Shown here in pieces: positions 42,983-50,936 of a DNA stretch of 64,000 bases (position 1 is its first letter; the number at the start of each line of letters is the position of its first letter). Where the stretch lies: the NCBI GenBank assembly GCA_964631605.1, contig CAZVYG010000009.1, positions 1 through 64,000 on the forward strand. Reading direction: 5' to 3'. The notes beneath the pieces were generated by a model. It did no database searches. It saw only the letters and a list, made by a program, of their open reading frames with translations, and was not told the DNA's origin. A program made the position numbers and the translations under genes. This DNA is from JARKQH01 sp964631605 (GTDB taxonomy: Bacteria; Verrucomicrobiota; Verrucomicrobiia; Limisphaerales; UBA8199).

Positions 42983-45115
42983 ATGTCAGGCAAACGCAAG
43001 CAAACACCGAACCAACCGGAGTTGCCGATGGAAGGCGTGCCCCCGGGCAACGGGGCGGCCAGCGCCCCCCCGGCCGGCAATGGCGATGGCGATGGCAGCG
43101 GCAACGGCCACACGCATGTGCAGGCCGAGAACGTCGCCGTCCCAGCGCCGACACGGCCCTTTGTGCCCGGCAAGGTCGAGCTCCCGCTGCATCGGCGGGT
43201 CAACCGCAGTTTCCTGGATTACGCCTCCTACGTGATTCGGGACCGGGCGATTCCGCACCTGGCCGACGGGTTGAAGCCGGTGCAGCGTCGAATTCTCTGG
43301 GCCTTGCACGAGAAGGATGACGGCCGGTTCATCAAGGTGGCCAACGTCGTCGGCCACGCCATGCAGTACCATCCGCACGGGGACGCTTCGATCGGGGACG
43401 CGCTGGTGGTGCTGGCCAACAAGCGCTACCTCATCGAACGGCAGGGGAATTTCGGCAACATTTACACCGGGGATGTGGCCGCCGCGCCGCGGTACATCGA
43501 GTGCCGGCTCACGCCCCTGGCCCGCGAGGAGGTTTTCAACGACGAGATCACCGAGTTTGTCCCGAGCTATGACGGGCGGAACAAGGAGCCGGTGACGCTG
43601 CCGAGCAAGCTGCCGTTGCTGCTGATGCTGGGCACGGAGGGCATCGCGGTGGGCATGTCGTCCCGTATTTTGCCGCACAATTTTCCGGAGTTGTTGCAGG
43701 CGCAGATTGCCATTCTGAAAAAGCAGCCGTTCAAGTGCCTGCCCGATTTCCAGACCGGCGGCTTGATGGACGCCCGCGAGTACAAGGACGGCGCCGGCCA
43801 GATCAAGGTCCGCGCCCGAATCAAGATCAAGGACGACTCGACGGTGGTGATCAAGGAAATCCCGCCGACCACGACGACCGACTCGCTGATTGCTTCGATC
43901 GAGGACGCCTCGCGCAAGGGCAAGATCAAGGTCAAATCCGTCAACGACTTCACGTCCGAGGAGGTCGAGATCGAAGTGCGCGCGCCGAGTGGCGTCAGCG
44001 CCGAGAAGCTGGTGGACGCGCTCTACGCGTTCACCGATTGCGAGGTGACCATCGCCAGCCGGATCGTGGTCATCAAGGGCAATCGCCCGGTCGAGCTGAC
44101 GGTGTCGGAGGTGCTCCGGGAGAACACGGCGCAACTGGTCGAGATTCTCAAGCGGGAACTGGAGTTGCGGGAGCACAAGCTGCAGGAGGAACTGCATTTC
44201 CGCACGCTCGAGCGGATTTTCATCGAGGAGCGGATTTACAAGCGCATCGAGCAATGCAAAACCAACGAGGCGGTCCTGGCGGCGGTCCGGGACGGTTTCA
44301 AGCCGTTCCGCAAGGAGCTGGTGCGCGAGTTGACCGACGCCGATGTCGAGCGGCTGCTCCAGGTGCGGATTCGCCGGATTTCGCTCTTTGACATCAACCA
44401 GCACCGCGAGGAAACCGAAAAGGTCAAAGGCGATTTGGCGGAAACCCGGAAGAACCTCAAGCATCTGACCCCATACGTCATCCGCCACCTCGAGGCGTTA
44501 CTGGAAAAGTACGGGCCGCAGTACCCGCGGCTGACGAAGTCCAGCCGGTACGACGAAGTGGACGCCAGGGAAGTCGCGTTCAAGGCCTTCAAAGTGGCCT
44601 ATGACCGCGAGTCCGGCTACGTCGGCCACAAGGTTTCCGGGGAGGAATTCAAGGTGGACTGCACGAAGTTCGACAAGCTGCTGCTGGTGTTCCGCGACGG
44701 CCATTACCAGGTGGTCGAGCTGCCCGAGAAACTGTTCGTCGGCCCCGACTTGGTCTATTGCGGCCTGCCGGAGCGCGACCGGGTGTTCACGCTGGCCTAC
44801 ACCAATCGCGAGGCGACCTACCTGAAACGCTTCACTTTTGGCGGGACGATTCTCAACAAGATTTACCACTGCATCCCACCCAAGTCGAAGGTGTTGTTCT
44901 TCGAGCCGGACACGCCCGAGTTGTTGTATATCAAATACAAGCCGGCGCCGTATCAGAAGATCAACCAGCAAACCTGCGAGCCGGCCCAGGTCGAGGTCAA
45001 AGGGCCGAAGACGCGCGGGCGGCAGGTGTCCATCAAGGATGTCTCCGCCATCAACAGCAAACCGCCGCGCGGCTGGGACCCCGAGGCGGCAACCACCAAG
45101 CTGCAGTTCGTGTAA
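42983..45115 (+). CDS. parC: DNA topoisomerase IV subunit A, short C-terminal-domain type
   Basis: A 710-residue type IIA topoisomerase breakage subunit. After a low-complexity N-terminus (about 1-70) come SFLDYASYVIRDRAIPHLAD, GLKPVQRRILWALHEKDDGR, GHAMQYHPHGDASIGDALV and the active-site Tyr171 in AAPRYIECRLTPLA. The sequence DGRFIKVANVVGHAMQYHPH and the short C-terminal part (KVLFFEPDTPELLYIKYK) resemble the Bacteroidetes-type ParC rather than GyrA with full pinwheel repeats. It relieves or decatenates DNA with ParE, encoded 5.8 kb downstream. Its stop overlaps a fragment of an aminotransferase gene. Confidence 0.93.
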   Translation: MSGKRKQTPNQPELPMEGVPPGNGAASAPPAGNGDGDGSGNGHTHVQAENVAVPAPTRPFVPGKVELPLHRRVNRSFLDYASYVIRDRAIPHLADGLKPVQRRILWALHEKDDGRFIKVANVVGHAMQYHPHGDASIGDALVVLANKRYLIERQGNFGNIYTGDVAAAPRYIECRLTPLAREEVFNDEITEFVPSYDGRNKEPVTLPSKLPLLLMLGTEGIAVGMSSRILPHNFPELLQAQIAILKKQPFKCLPDFQTGGLMDAREYKDGAGQIKVRARIKIKDDSTVVIKEIPPTTTTDSLIASIEDASRKGKIKVKSVNDFTSEEVEIEVRAPSGVSAEKLVDALYAFTDCEVTIASRIVVIKGNRPVELTVSEVLRENTAQLVEILKRELELREHKLQEELHFRTLERIFIEERIYKRIEQCKTNEAVLAAVRDGFKPFRKELVRELTDADVERLLQVRIRRISLFDINQHREETEKVKGDLAETRKNLKHLTPYVIRHLEALLEKYGPQYPRLTKSSRYDEVDAREVAFKAFKVAYDRESGYVGHKVSGEEFKVDCTKFDKLLLVFRDGHYQVVELPEKLFVGPDLVYCGLPERDRVFTLAYTNREATYLKRFTFGGTILNKIYHCIPPKSKVLFFEPDTPELLYIKYKPAPYQKINQQTCEPAQVEVKGPKTRGRQVSIKDVSAINSKPPRGWDPEAATTKLQFV

Positions 45116-45228
45116 CTTTCGCCGCGGCCGGCGAACGCGAGATCACCGCGGGCGTCGCCCGGCTCGGAAGCGTCCTGCGCGAGGAATTGGGCGCCCGCCG
45201 CCGCCGCTGCCCGGGGAAACCGGACTGA
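45106..45228 (+). pseudogene. C-terminal remnant of a PLP aminotransferase
   Basis: In a different frame from parC, and starting within its last codons, the sequence reads VRVTFAAAGEREITAGVARL then GSVLREELGARRR and a stop at 45226. The pattern VRVTFAA-x-E-x-EI-x-GV-x-RL-x-VL is the standard last helix of class I aminotransferases. Only about 40 residues remain, without a start or any other part of the enzyme, so this is a gene fragment left by deletion or rearrangement next to parC. The call rests on one motif. Confidence 0.5.
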
Positions 45229-45310
45229 CCCCGGCCCCGGCTGCGGCCAGAATAAAGTTGGCAAGCAGAAGGCAGAAGCTATTGTGGGCGCTCACAATTT
45301 GGAACGATCT

Positions 45311-46522
45311 ATGGCAAAAACTCAAAAGAAACACGTTCGCTCGCGCGAAGACATTTCGGACATGCCCGAGTGGCTAAAGGAAAAACATTGCCCGCACAAG
45401 AAGCAGTACATGTCGGGGAAGCGGATCATGCCGCGAAACATCACCGGCAGGGAAAAACTGACCTTCCTGGTGGATGAAGTGTTTCTGGCCTACAACTCGG
45501 CGCGGCTGCGCGAGGCCTGCCAACTGTTCGCCCACCGGATTCTGGAGCCGGACGTGACGATTGGGATGAGCCTGGCGGGGGCGCTGACGCCGGCGGGGCT
45601 GGGGTGCTCGAGCATCATTCCGCTGATCAAGGCGGGGTTTGTGGACTGGATTGTGGCCACCGGCGCGAACCTGTATCACGACATGCATTTTGCGCTGAAC
45701 TACCCGGTGCATGCCGGCAGCTTCAAGTTCGACGACACCGACCTGCGTGACAACGACCTGGTCCGCATTTATGATGTCGTGATTCCTTATTCCGACGCGC
45801 TCATGGCCACCGACGAGATTCTGCGCCGGATTCTGATCCAGCCCGAGTTCCAGAAGGAGATGGGCACCGCCGAGCTGCACTACCTGCTGGGCAAGTACTG
45901 CGCCGAGTGGGAACGCAAAAACAAACTCAAGGACGTGTCGGTGCTGGCGGCCGCCTACCGGGCGGGGGTGCCCTGCTACACCTCCTCGCCGGGGGACTCG
46001 ACCATCGGCATGAATGTGGCGGGCGTCGAGCTGCGCGGCAACAAGCTGCGCATCAACCCCTCGATTGACGTCAACGAGACCACCGCGTTCGTGCTGGCCG
46101 CCAAGCGCGCCGGCGGCCGCAGCGCCGTCGTGCTTTGGGGCGGCGGCAGCCCGAAGAATTTCATGCTGCAGACCGAGCCGCAAATCCAGGAGGTGCTCCG
46201 CATCAAGGAATACGGCCAGGACTTCTTCATCCAAGTGACCGACGCCCGGCCGGACACCGGCGGATTGTCCGGCGCCACGCCCAGCGAGGCGGTGAGCTGG
46301 GGCAAAGTGGACCCCACGCGGCTGCCTGACGCCGTGGTGTGTTACACCGACACGACGATTGCGATGCCGATCTTCACCCATTACGCCCTGGCCAATCACA
46401 AGCCGCGCAAGCTGCGCCGCCTCTACGACCAGCGGCCCAACATGGTCAAAGCCCTCACCCGCGAATACTTCACCCACAACAAGGTGAAGATGATTGACGG
46501 CAGCGACCCGGTGCTGGACTGA
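45311..46522 (+). CDS. Deoxyhypusine synthase-family protein
   Basis: A 403-residue protein of the deoxyhypusine synthase fold. Motifs: DVTIGMSLAGALTPAGLGCS, DWIVATGANLYHDMHFAL (NAD-binding), CYTSSPGDSTIGMNVAGVEL and VVLWGGGSPKNFMLQTEPQI with Lys282 at the position of the covalent enzyme lysine, then DFFIQVTDARPDTGGLSGAT. In eukaryotes and archaea the enzyme modifies eIF5A/aIF5A with spermidine; bacteria have no eIF5A hypusine, and bacterial homologues are thought to make homospermidine or modify something else. ATG 45311 (MAKTQKKH) is chosen. A clear terminator follows the gene. Confidence 0.92.
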   Translation: MAKTQKKHVRSREDISDMPEWLKEKHCPHKKQYMSGKRIMPRNITGREKLTFLVDEVFLAYNSARLREACQLFAHRILEPDVTIGMSLAGALTPAGLGCSSIIPLIKAGFVDWIVATGANLYHDMHFALNYPVHAGSFKFDDTDLRDNDLVRIYDVVIPYSDALMATDEILRRILIQPEFQKEMGTAELHYLLGKYCAEWERKNKLKDVSVLAAAYRAGVPCYTSSPGDSTIGMNVAGVELRGNKLRINPSIDVNETTAFVLAAKRAGGRSAVVLWGGGSPKNFMLQTEPQIQEVLRIKEYGQDFFIQVTDARPDTGGLSGATPSEAVSWGKVDPTRLPDAVVCYTDTTIAMPIFTHYALANHKPRKLRRLYDQRPNMVKALTREYFTHNKVKMIDGSDPVLD

Positions 46523-46553
46523 ATCCACGCCCCCTGCCACCTTGATCTCGCCA

Positions 46554-46579
46554 GGCCGGGCTTTCCGCCCGGCCTTTTT
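46554..46579 (+). terminator. Rho-independent terminator of the deoxyhypusine synthase-like gene
   Basis: GGCCGGGC (46554-46561) and GCCCGGCC (46567-46574) form a perfect 8-bp stem with a five-base loop, followed by five T. It lies 32 bp after the stop codon. Confidence 0.88.
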
Positions 46580-46865
46580 GCCGCCTGCAACAGTCCCAAC
46601 GGCGGCCGCATCCAGGGTTGCAGTTCAAAAGTTATGGGTTGGGTCCGGTTCTCCCTCGCGACAGCCCCACCGCGCGCGTGAAAATGGTGCCGACGGCGTG
46701 AGGTTCACGCGCCGCGCGGGCGGGGGGATGGGGAAAAAGCGCGATTTTCCGGGCGATTCTCCGCTGGCATTGGCGATGCTGGAAGGCAGTTGAAGCGTGG
46801 TCGCCATCGGGCGACGGGAGCCGCCGGAGGGGCGATCGAGAACCTGCAAGAGAATGGAGCGAGCT

Positions 46866-47639
46866 ATGAAGACACAAACCAGGCGGGCCAAAGCCTTCAC
46901 CCTGATCGAACTGCTGGTGGTCATCGCGATCATCGCGATCCTGGCCGGCATGCTGTTGCCGGCGCTGGCCAAGGCCAGAGAGAGAGCCCATCGCATCGCG
47001 TGCGTCAACAACCTTCGGCAAATCGGGCTCAGCCTCCAAACCTGGGCCATGGATTACAACGACCGCTACCCGATGCAGGTGCCGCCCGGCGAAGGCGGCC
47101 CCCCCAACCAGGCCGCGTTCCACACCGCGCCTTACGGAGCCGCCTACACCTACCAGGTGTTCGGCGTGCTCTCCAATGAACTTACCACGCCGCGCCTGTT
47201 GATCTGCCCGTCGGACCAGCGGACGGCCCACACCAACTTCAACCTGCGCGCCGGCAACACGGCCGCGGGGACTTACCTCGCGAATGACAACGTGTCCTTC
47301 TTCGTGGGCAAAGACGCCCAGGCGGGCAACCCGCAAATGCTGCTGGTGGGCGACCGCAATATCGTCGGGCAGGCGCCAGGAGGCAGCGTTCCCAACCCCG
47401 TGCCTGGCGGCGGTTACGGCAACGTCGGCGCCGCGGCGCTCGGCACCAACTTCAACGCCAATGCCCAAACGCCGGCCTGGACGGACAAAATGCACAAGGG
47501 CCAGGGCAACGTGCTGCTCTCGGACGGCAGCGCACAACAACTCAGCAGCGCGCGCCTGCGCGAACTGCTGCGCAACACCGGCGACACCAGCGCCGCGCCG
47601 GCTTCGCCCGGCCCGAACACCATCCTCTTCCCGAACTGA
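46866..47639 (+). CDS. DUF1559-type pseudopilin with H-X9-DG motif
   Basis: A 257-residue protein with the prepilin signal AFTLIELLVVIAIIAILAGM and helix LLPALAKARERAHRIACVNN, then a globular domain ending with the H-X9-DG motif (HKGQGNVLLSDGS) typical of the family abundant in Planctomycetes and Verrucomicrobia. ATG 46866 has a GGAG motif about eight bases upstream. It is probably processed by a prepilin peptidase and displayed on the periplasmic side. It stands alone after the terminator at 46554 and before a strong terminator at 47662. Confidence 0.93.
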   Translation: MKTQTRRAKAFTLIELLVVIAIIAILAGMLLPALAKARERAHRIACVNNLRQIGLSLQTWAMDYNDRYPMQVPPGEGGPPNQAAFHTAPYGAAYTYQVFGVLSNELTTPRLLICPSDQRTAHTNFNLRAGNTAAGTYLANDNVSFFVGKDAQAGNPQMLLVGDRNIVGQAPGGSVPNPVPGGGYGNVGAAALGTNFNANAQTPAWTDKMHKGQGNVLLSDGSAQQLSSARLRELLRNTGDTSAAPASPGPNTILFPN

Positions 47640-47661
47640 ACTTCCCGCACCCGCCCGCACC

Positions 47662-47691
47662 GGGCGCGGCCTTCGGGCCGCGCCCTTTCTT
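47662..47691 (+). terminator. Rho-independent terminator with TTCG tetraloop
   Basis: A perfect 10-bp GC stem (47662-47671 with 47676-47685) closes a TTCG tetraloop and is followed by TTTCTT. It lies 22 bp after the pseudopilin stop codon and should end that transcript. Confidence 0.9.
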
Positions 47692-48103
47692 CATAACTAC
47701 CATCCGGGCGAAGGCAGCCTCCATCGCGCCGGACTTCACCGTCGCTTGAACGCTCTGGATGCCGGGGTTCGGCCGCGGCTGGCATTCCCCCCCACCTTCC
47801 CACTCGGCAACCCTACCACTCCCCTCCCCGTTTCAAGGGGTCCCAGTATCGCGGATTGATCAACCCCCGCGCATCGCCGGTTACCGGGTCCACCGGCGGA
47901 TTGATTGGCTCGCGCCCCAGCCGCAACCTTTTCCCCGGATTGCGAAAGTCGCTCAAGCGAAGCTGGCTGATGCTGATGCGGCCAGTTGAATCCGCTGTCG
48001 CGCCAAATCCGCTGCCGAATGCGCTTGCAGCCGGCCCAATTCCGGGCAAGATTTCCACGGCTTGGGACTTACCCACCAAGCCAACGATTGTAAATCAACA
48101 AGT
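47692..48103. other. Intergenic region before tRNA-Ser
   Basis: These 412 bp hold no convincing gene. Two overlapping short frames cross it: 47813-48079 on the minus strand (88 codons, ending YWDPLKRGGEW) and 47856-48125 on the plus strand, neither with a family match or ribosome site that I can see. The promoter for the tRNA must lie near the right end. Confidence 0.4.
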
Positions 48104-48193
48104 GGAAGGGTGGCTGAGTGGTTAAAGGCACCTGACTCGAAATCAGGCGTACGGGTAACCGTACCGGGGGTTCGAATCCCTCCCCTTCCGCCA
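48104..48193 (+). tRNA. tRNA-Ser(CGA)
   Basis: A 90-nt class II tRNA. Acceptor stem GGAAGGG/CCCTTCC, D arm with TGGCTGAGTGG, anticodon stem CCTGA/TCAGG with loop CTCGAAA (anticodon CGA, decoding UCG), a long variable arm (TACGG/CCGTA stem) and T loop GGTTCGAATCC. The discriminator G and CCA end are encoded (48190-48193). The long variable arm and anticodon agree on serine. Confidence 0.97.
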
Positions 48194-48314
48194 TTCCCTG
48201 GCCAGGTGGTTTTAAGGAAACCCAACGAACGGTGTTTCCCGCGGCCGCGTGGCCGACCTGTCCGCAGGTGAGCCGGCTGCGGGTTCGCCGGCCGCCCTGT
48301 GCGCTCGGCTGGCG

Positions 48315-49382
48315 TCAGCCGCCATTCTTGCTGTTTGCCTCTGTCCGTCCGGTCATGCGCACCGGTTTGAGGAAGCCTTTGTCGTCGTATTCCAGCTGGT
48401 CAATGCAAATCTGGCGGGAGCCGCGATACGGGCCGTCCCCTTCCACCCCCTCCCATCGGTGATAGACGATCAGCCACTCGCCGTTGAGGGGACTTTGGAT
48501 GATCGAATGGTGGCCGGGCCCCTTCCGAGAGGCATCGCTCTCGAGCAGCACGCCGCGGTAATCCCAGGGACCGGTGGGGGAGCCGGCGGTGGCGTAATGA
48601 ACGGAGTAGGAGGCATCGCTCCAGCGGCCATGGCTGTAGGTCAGGTGATATTTCCCACCGTAATGATTAATGAAAACCCCTTCCGTGAACTGCGGCGGGG
48701 TTTGGACCTTGATCTCGCGCGCCAGGGTGATCATGTCAGCGCCGAGCTCGAACACGCGCAGGGTGGCGCCCGCGCTGCCGCCGGCGTAGAGATAGCAACG
48801 ACCGGAGGGGGCATCGGGGAACACCATCGGGTCAATGGCCTCGAAGCCGTCTCCGCCGGTCAGCAAAGGCCGGCCGGAGTCCTTGAAGGGGCCGGCGGGG
48901 TTGTCGCCCACGGCCACGCCGATGCGGGCCGGGGTTTCGCGTTGCGGCCCAACCGAGTAATAAAAGAAGAACTTGCCGTCTCTCGCCACGATGGCCGGCG
49001 CCCAGGCATAATGCACCCGCTGGCCGTCGTCCTGGATCCAGCGGACGTCGTGAAAATCGAGCACCGGTCCGTGCCGGGTCCAATTCTTGAGGTCGCTCGA
49101 GCAATAGGCGTAGAACCGATCGTGGCGGAAGCCGCCGCCCGAGGTCGGGTAAATCCAGACCTTGGACCCAAACACCGCCGCATGCGGGTCCGCCCCGCCA
49201 AAGATGGGGTTCGCAAAGGCGGTCCCGCCCTCCGCTGCGACTGCGGAAGCGAACAACAACGGTTCACCGCTCCCGGAGCCGTTGTGCTGCGCCAATCCGC
49301 TCAGCGGCAAGAGGGCGGCCAGGGCCGGCGCCAGGACCGGGGGCGCAAAACCATTTATCATTATTTTCGCTTTACTCATCAT
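48315..49382 (-). CDS. Secreted glycoside hydrolase family 43-like protein
   Basis: A 355-residue protein with a signal peptide (FAPPVLAPALAALLPLSGLA) and a five-bladed propeller of the GH43 type. Catalytic positions are visible: GGADPHAAVFG (base Asp), IDPMVFPDAPSG (pKa-modulating Asp) and FTEGVFINHYGG (acid Glu). Such enzymes cleave arabinan, xylan or galactan side chains. It lies 3 bp after the MFS transporter gene and is probably cotranscribed with it, so hydrolysis and uptake of the product may be coupled. Confidence 0.9.
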   Translation of the reverse strand: MMSKAKIMINGFAPPVLAPALAALLPLSGLAQHNGSGSGEPLLFASAVAAEGGTAFANPIFGGADPHAAVFGSKVWIYPTSGGGFRHDRFYAYCSSDLKNWTRHGPVLDFHDVRWIQDDGQRVHYAWAPAIVARDGKFFFYYSVGPQRETPARIGVAVGDNPAGPFKDSGRPLLTGGDGFEAIDPMVFPDAPSGRCYLYAGGSAGATLRVFELGADMITLAREIKVQTPPQFTEGVFINHYGGKYHLTYSHGRWSDASYSVHYATAGSPTGPWDYRGVLLESDASRKGPGHHSIIQSPLNGEWLIVYHRWEGVEGDGPYRGSRQICIDQLEYDDKGFLKPVRMTGRTEANSKNGG

Positions 49383-49385
49383 CGG

Positions 49386-50819
49386 TTAGTGGGAAGGGGG
49401 CGGCTGACGCGGATGCAGCCCCGACCGCACCCACTTGCGGGCGAGCCACAAGCCGACCGGGGAGCTTAGGGCGATGCAGCCATAGATAAACCACAGGGTG
49501 CCCGTTTGCAATTGGTCCGGCGGGGTGTTCGGCGGACAAAACCGGGCGAGCATCCAGCCCGAGTAGAGCCCGGTGGTGCCTTTGGCCAGCAGCCAGGGAA
49601 TGTTGGCCAGGCCCATGTATTGCGCGATCCGGCCCGGGGGGGCGAGCTCCGAGGCGTATTCCAAAAAACGGGCCGACCAGAGGGCTTCGCCGATTGAAAA
49701 AATGACGAGGTAAGTGATCAACAGGCTGAGGCTCGGTCCGCCGGCGAGCAGGAAGGTCGGCAGGGCCGAGACCAGCGAGCCGACGATCATCATGGTGTAA
49801 ACATTCCTGCGCCGCGTCAGGGCGGTGGCGACGGGCACGCCGACGAAAATGATCGCCGGGTTGATCCAATTCACCAGCCATTCCATGCGGTCGGCCACCC
49901 CCTGGGGATAGGCCCGCAGGATGTACTGCGGCAGGGTCAGCCACTGATGCGCGAACAGAGTGCGAACCGGCAACAGCATGAAAATGAAAAAGATGAAGCG
50001 CGGGTTCGAAAAGGGGCCTCCGCCGAAAAACTCCTTCAGGCGCGGGCCCAGCGGCAGGGCGGGTTTTGCGGCGGCATCCGCCGCGGGGTCCGGCCGGACT
50101 TTCGCCGCTTCGGCCTTGCGCGTCATCAGGCTGAGGAAAACCAGGAAGGTTAGAGAGGTGATCCCGACACACGCCCAGTTGACCGCCTGAACGCCGGTCT
50201 TGGAGAAACCCGCGAAAAATGCCAGCACCGGCTCGCCGAAGGCGTCCGGCGGCTTGCTCTCTTTGAGATTCTGAACGGCGGGGCGCAGCCAGGCGGACAG
50301 GGCGCCGATGCCAACGATGCCGAGGTTCATCAGGGCGTAGATCAGCCCGTAGCCCATGGAGTTGGTTTTGGCATCCGTGTACTGCTTGACACCCGAATAG
50401 CAAACCGGCTGAAGGATGGAAGACCCCATGGCCACGACCAGCACCGACACGATGACCGCCACGACGGCGGCGGTGGAGCCCAAACCCGCGGCGGCGCTGT
50501 AGGCGATCCGGCCCAGCACGCTGATGAACAGCGCGAAAAGGATGGCGCGGCGCAATCCGAACCGCTCGGCGTAGCTTCCCACGCCCAGCATGAACAGGGT
50601 CACCAACATGGTGAAGACTGAAACGGTGATCCCGGCCCGCTGGTCGCCCCAGCCCAAGTCCGAGGAGAGGTAGGTGGTCATGAGCGTCAGCACGCCGAAA
50701 TACGCCATGGATTCCACCACGAAGGCTCCGACCACAAACCAAAACGCGCGCGGCAGCTTGAGCAAATCCTCAAACGATTGCCAAAAGTCGGTGATGCGGC
50801 TGGCGACAGGGTCGGCCAT
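49386..50819 (-). CDS. MFS transporter
   Basis: A 477-residue membrane protein with 12 or more helices, for example FWFVVGAFVVESMAYFGVLT, VVAVIVSVLVVAMGSSILQP and FIFFIFMLLPVRTLFAHQWL. The cytoplasmic loop GVGSYAERFGLRRAILFALF carries the MFS signature between helices 2 and 3, and the pattern YGLIYALMNLGIVGIGALSA resembles the POT/PTR-like branch. The middle loop is long and charged (RKAEAAKVRPDPAADAAAKP). As the first gene of the pair with GH43, it is a likely importer of a sugar or oligosaccharide; the substrate is inference. Confidence 0.86.
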   Translation of the reverse strand: MADPVASRITDFWQSFEDLLKLPRAFWFVVGAFVVESMAYFGVLTLMTTYLSSDLGWGDQRAGITVSVFTMLVTLFMLGVGSYAERFGLRRAILFALFISVLGRIAYSAAAGLGSTAAVVAVIVSVLVVAMGSSILQPVCYSGVKQYTDAKTNSMGYGLIYALMNLGIVGIGALSAWLRPAVQNLKESKPPDAFGEPVLAFFAGFSKTGVQAVNWACVGITSLTFLVFLSLMTRKAEAAKVRPDPAADAAAKPALPLGPRLKEFFGGGPFSNPRFIFFIFMLLPVRTLFAHQWLTLPQYILRAYPQGVADRMEWLVNWINPAIIFVGVPVATALTRRRNVYTMMIVGSLVSALPTFLLAGGPSLSLLITYLVIFSIGEALWSARFLEYASELAPPGRIAQYMGLANIPWLLAKGTTGLYSGWMLARFCPPNTPPDQLQTGTLWFIYGCIALSSPVGLWLARKWVRSGLHPRQPPPSH

Positions 50820-50936
50820 GTGGTCCGAGTGTAATCCCGGCCGGGCCGGGCCTCAAGGCCGGCAGCGAGGCGCGGCGAGGCCCATTTTCTTGTTGGCAAG
50901 GGGCGGTTTCGTTTCGATAGTCTTTGCGTTTGAAGT

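Noticed and set aside
45209..45232. Fourth REP-like copy (contains GGACTGACCCC)
   Set aside because: Only an 11-base match; the adjacent GCAAAGATTC half and the left part of the repeat are absent, so chance is likely.
47813..48079. 88-codon minus-strand gene (ending YWDPLKRGGEW)
   Set aside because: No family match or ribosome site was seen, and a competing plus-strand frame covers the same bases; evidence is too weak.
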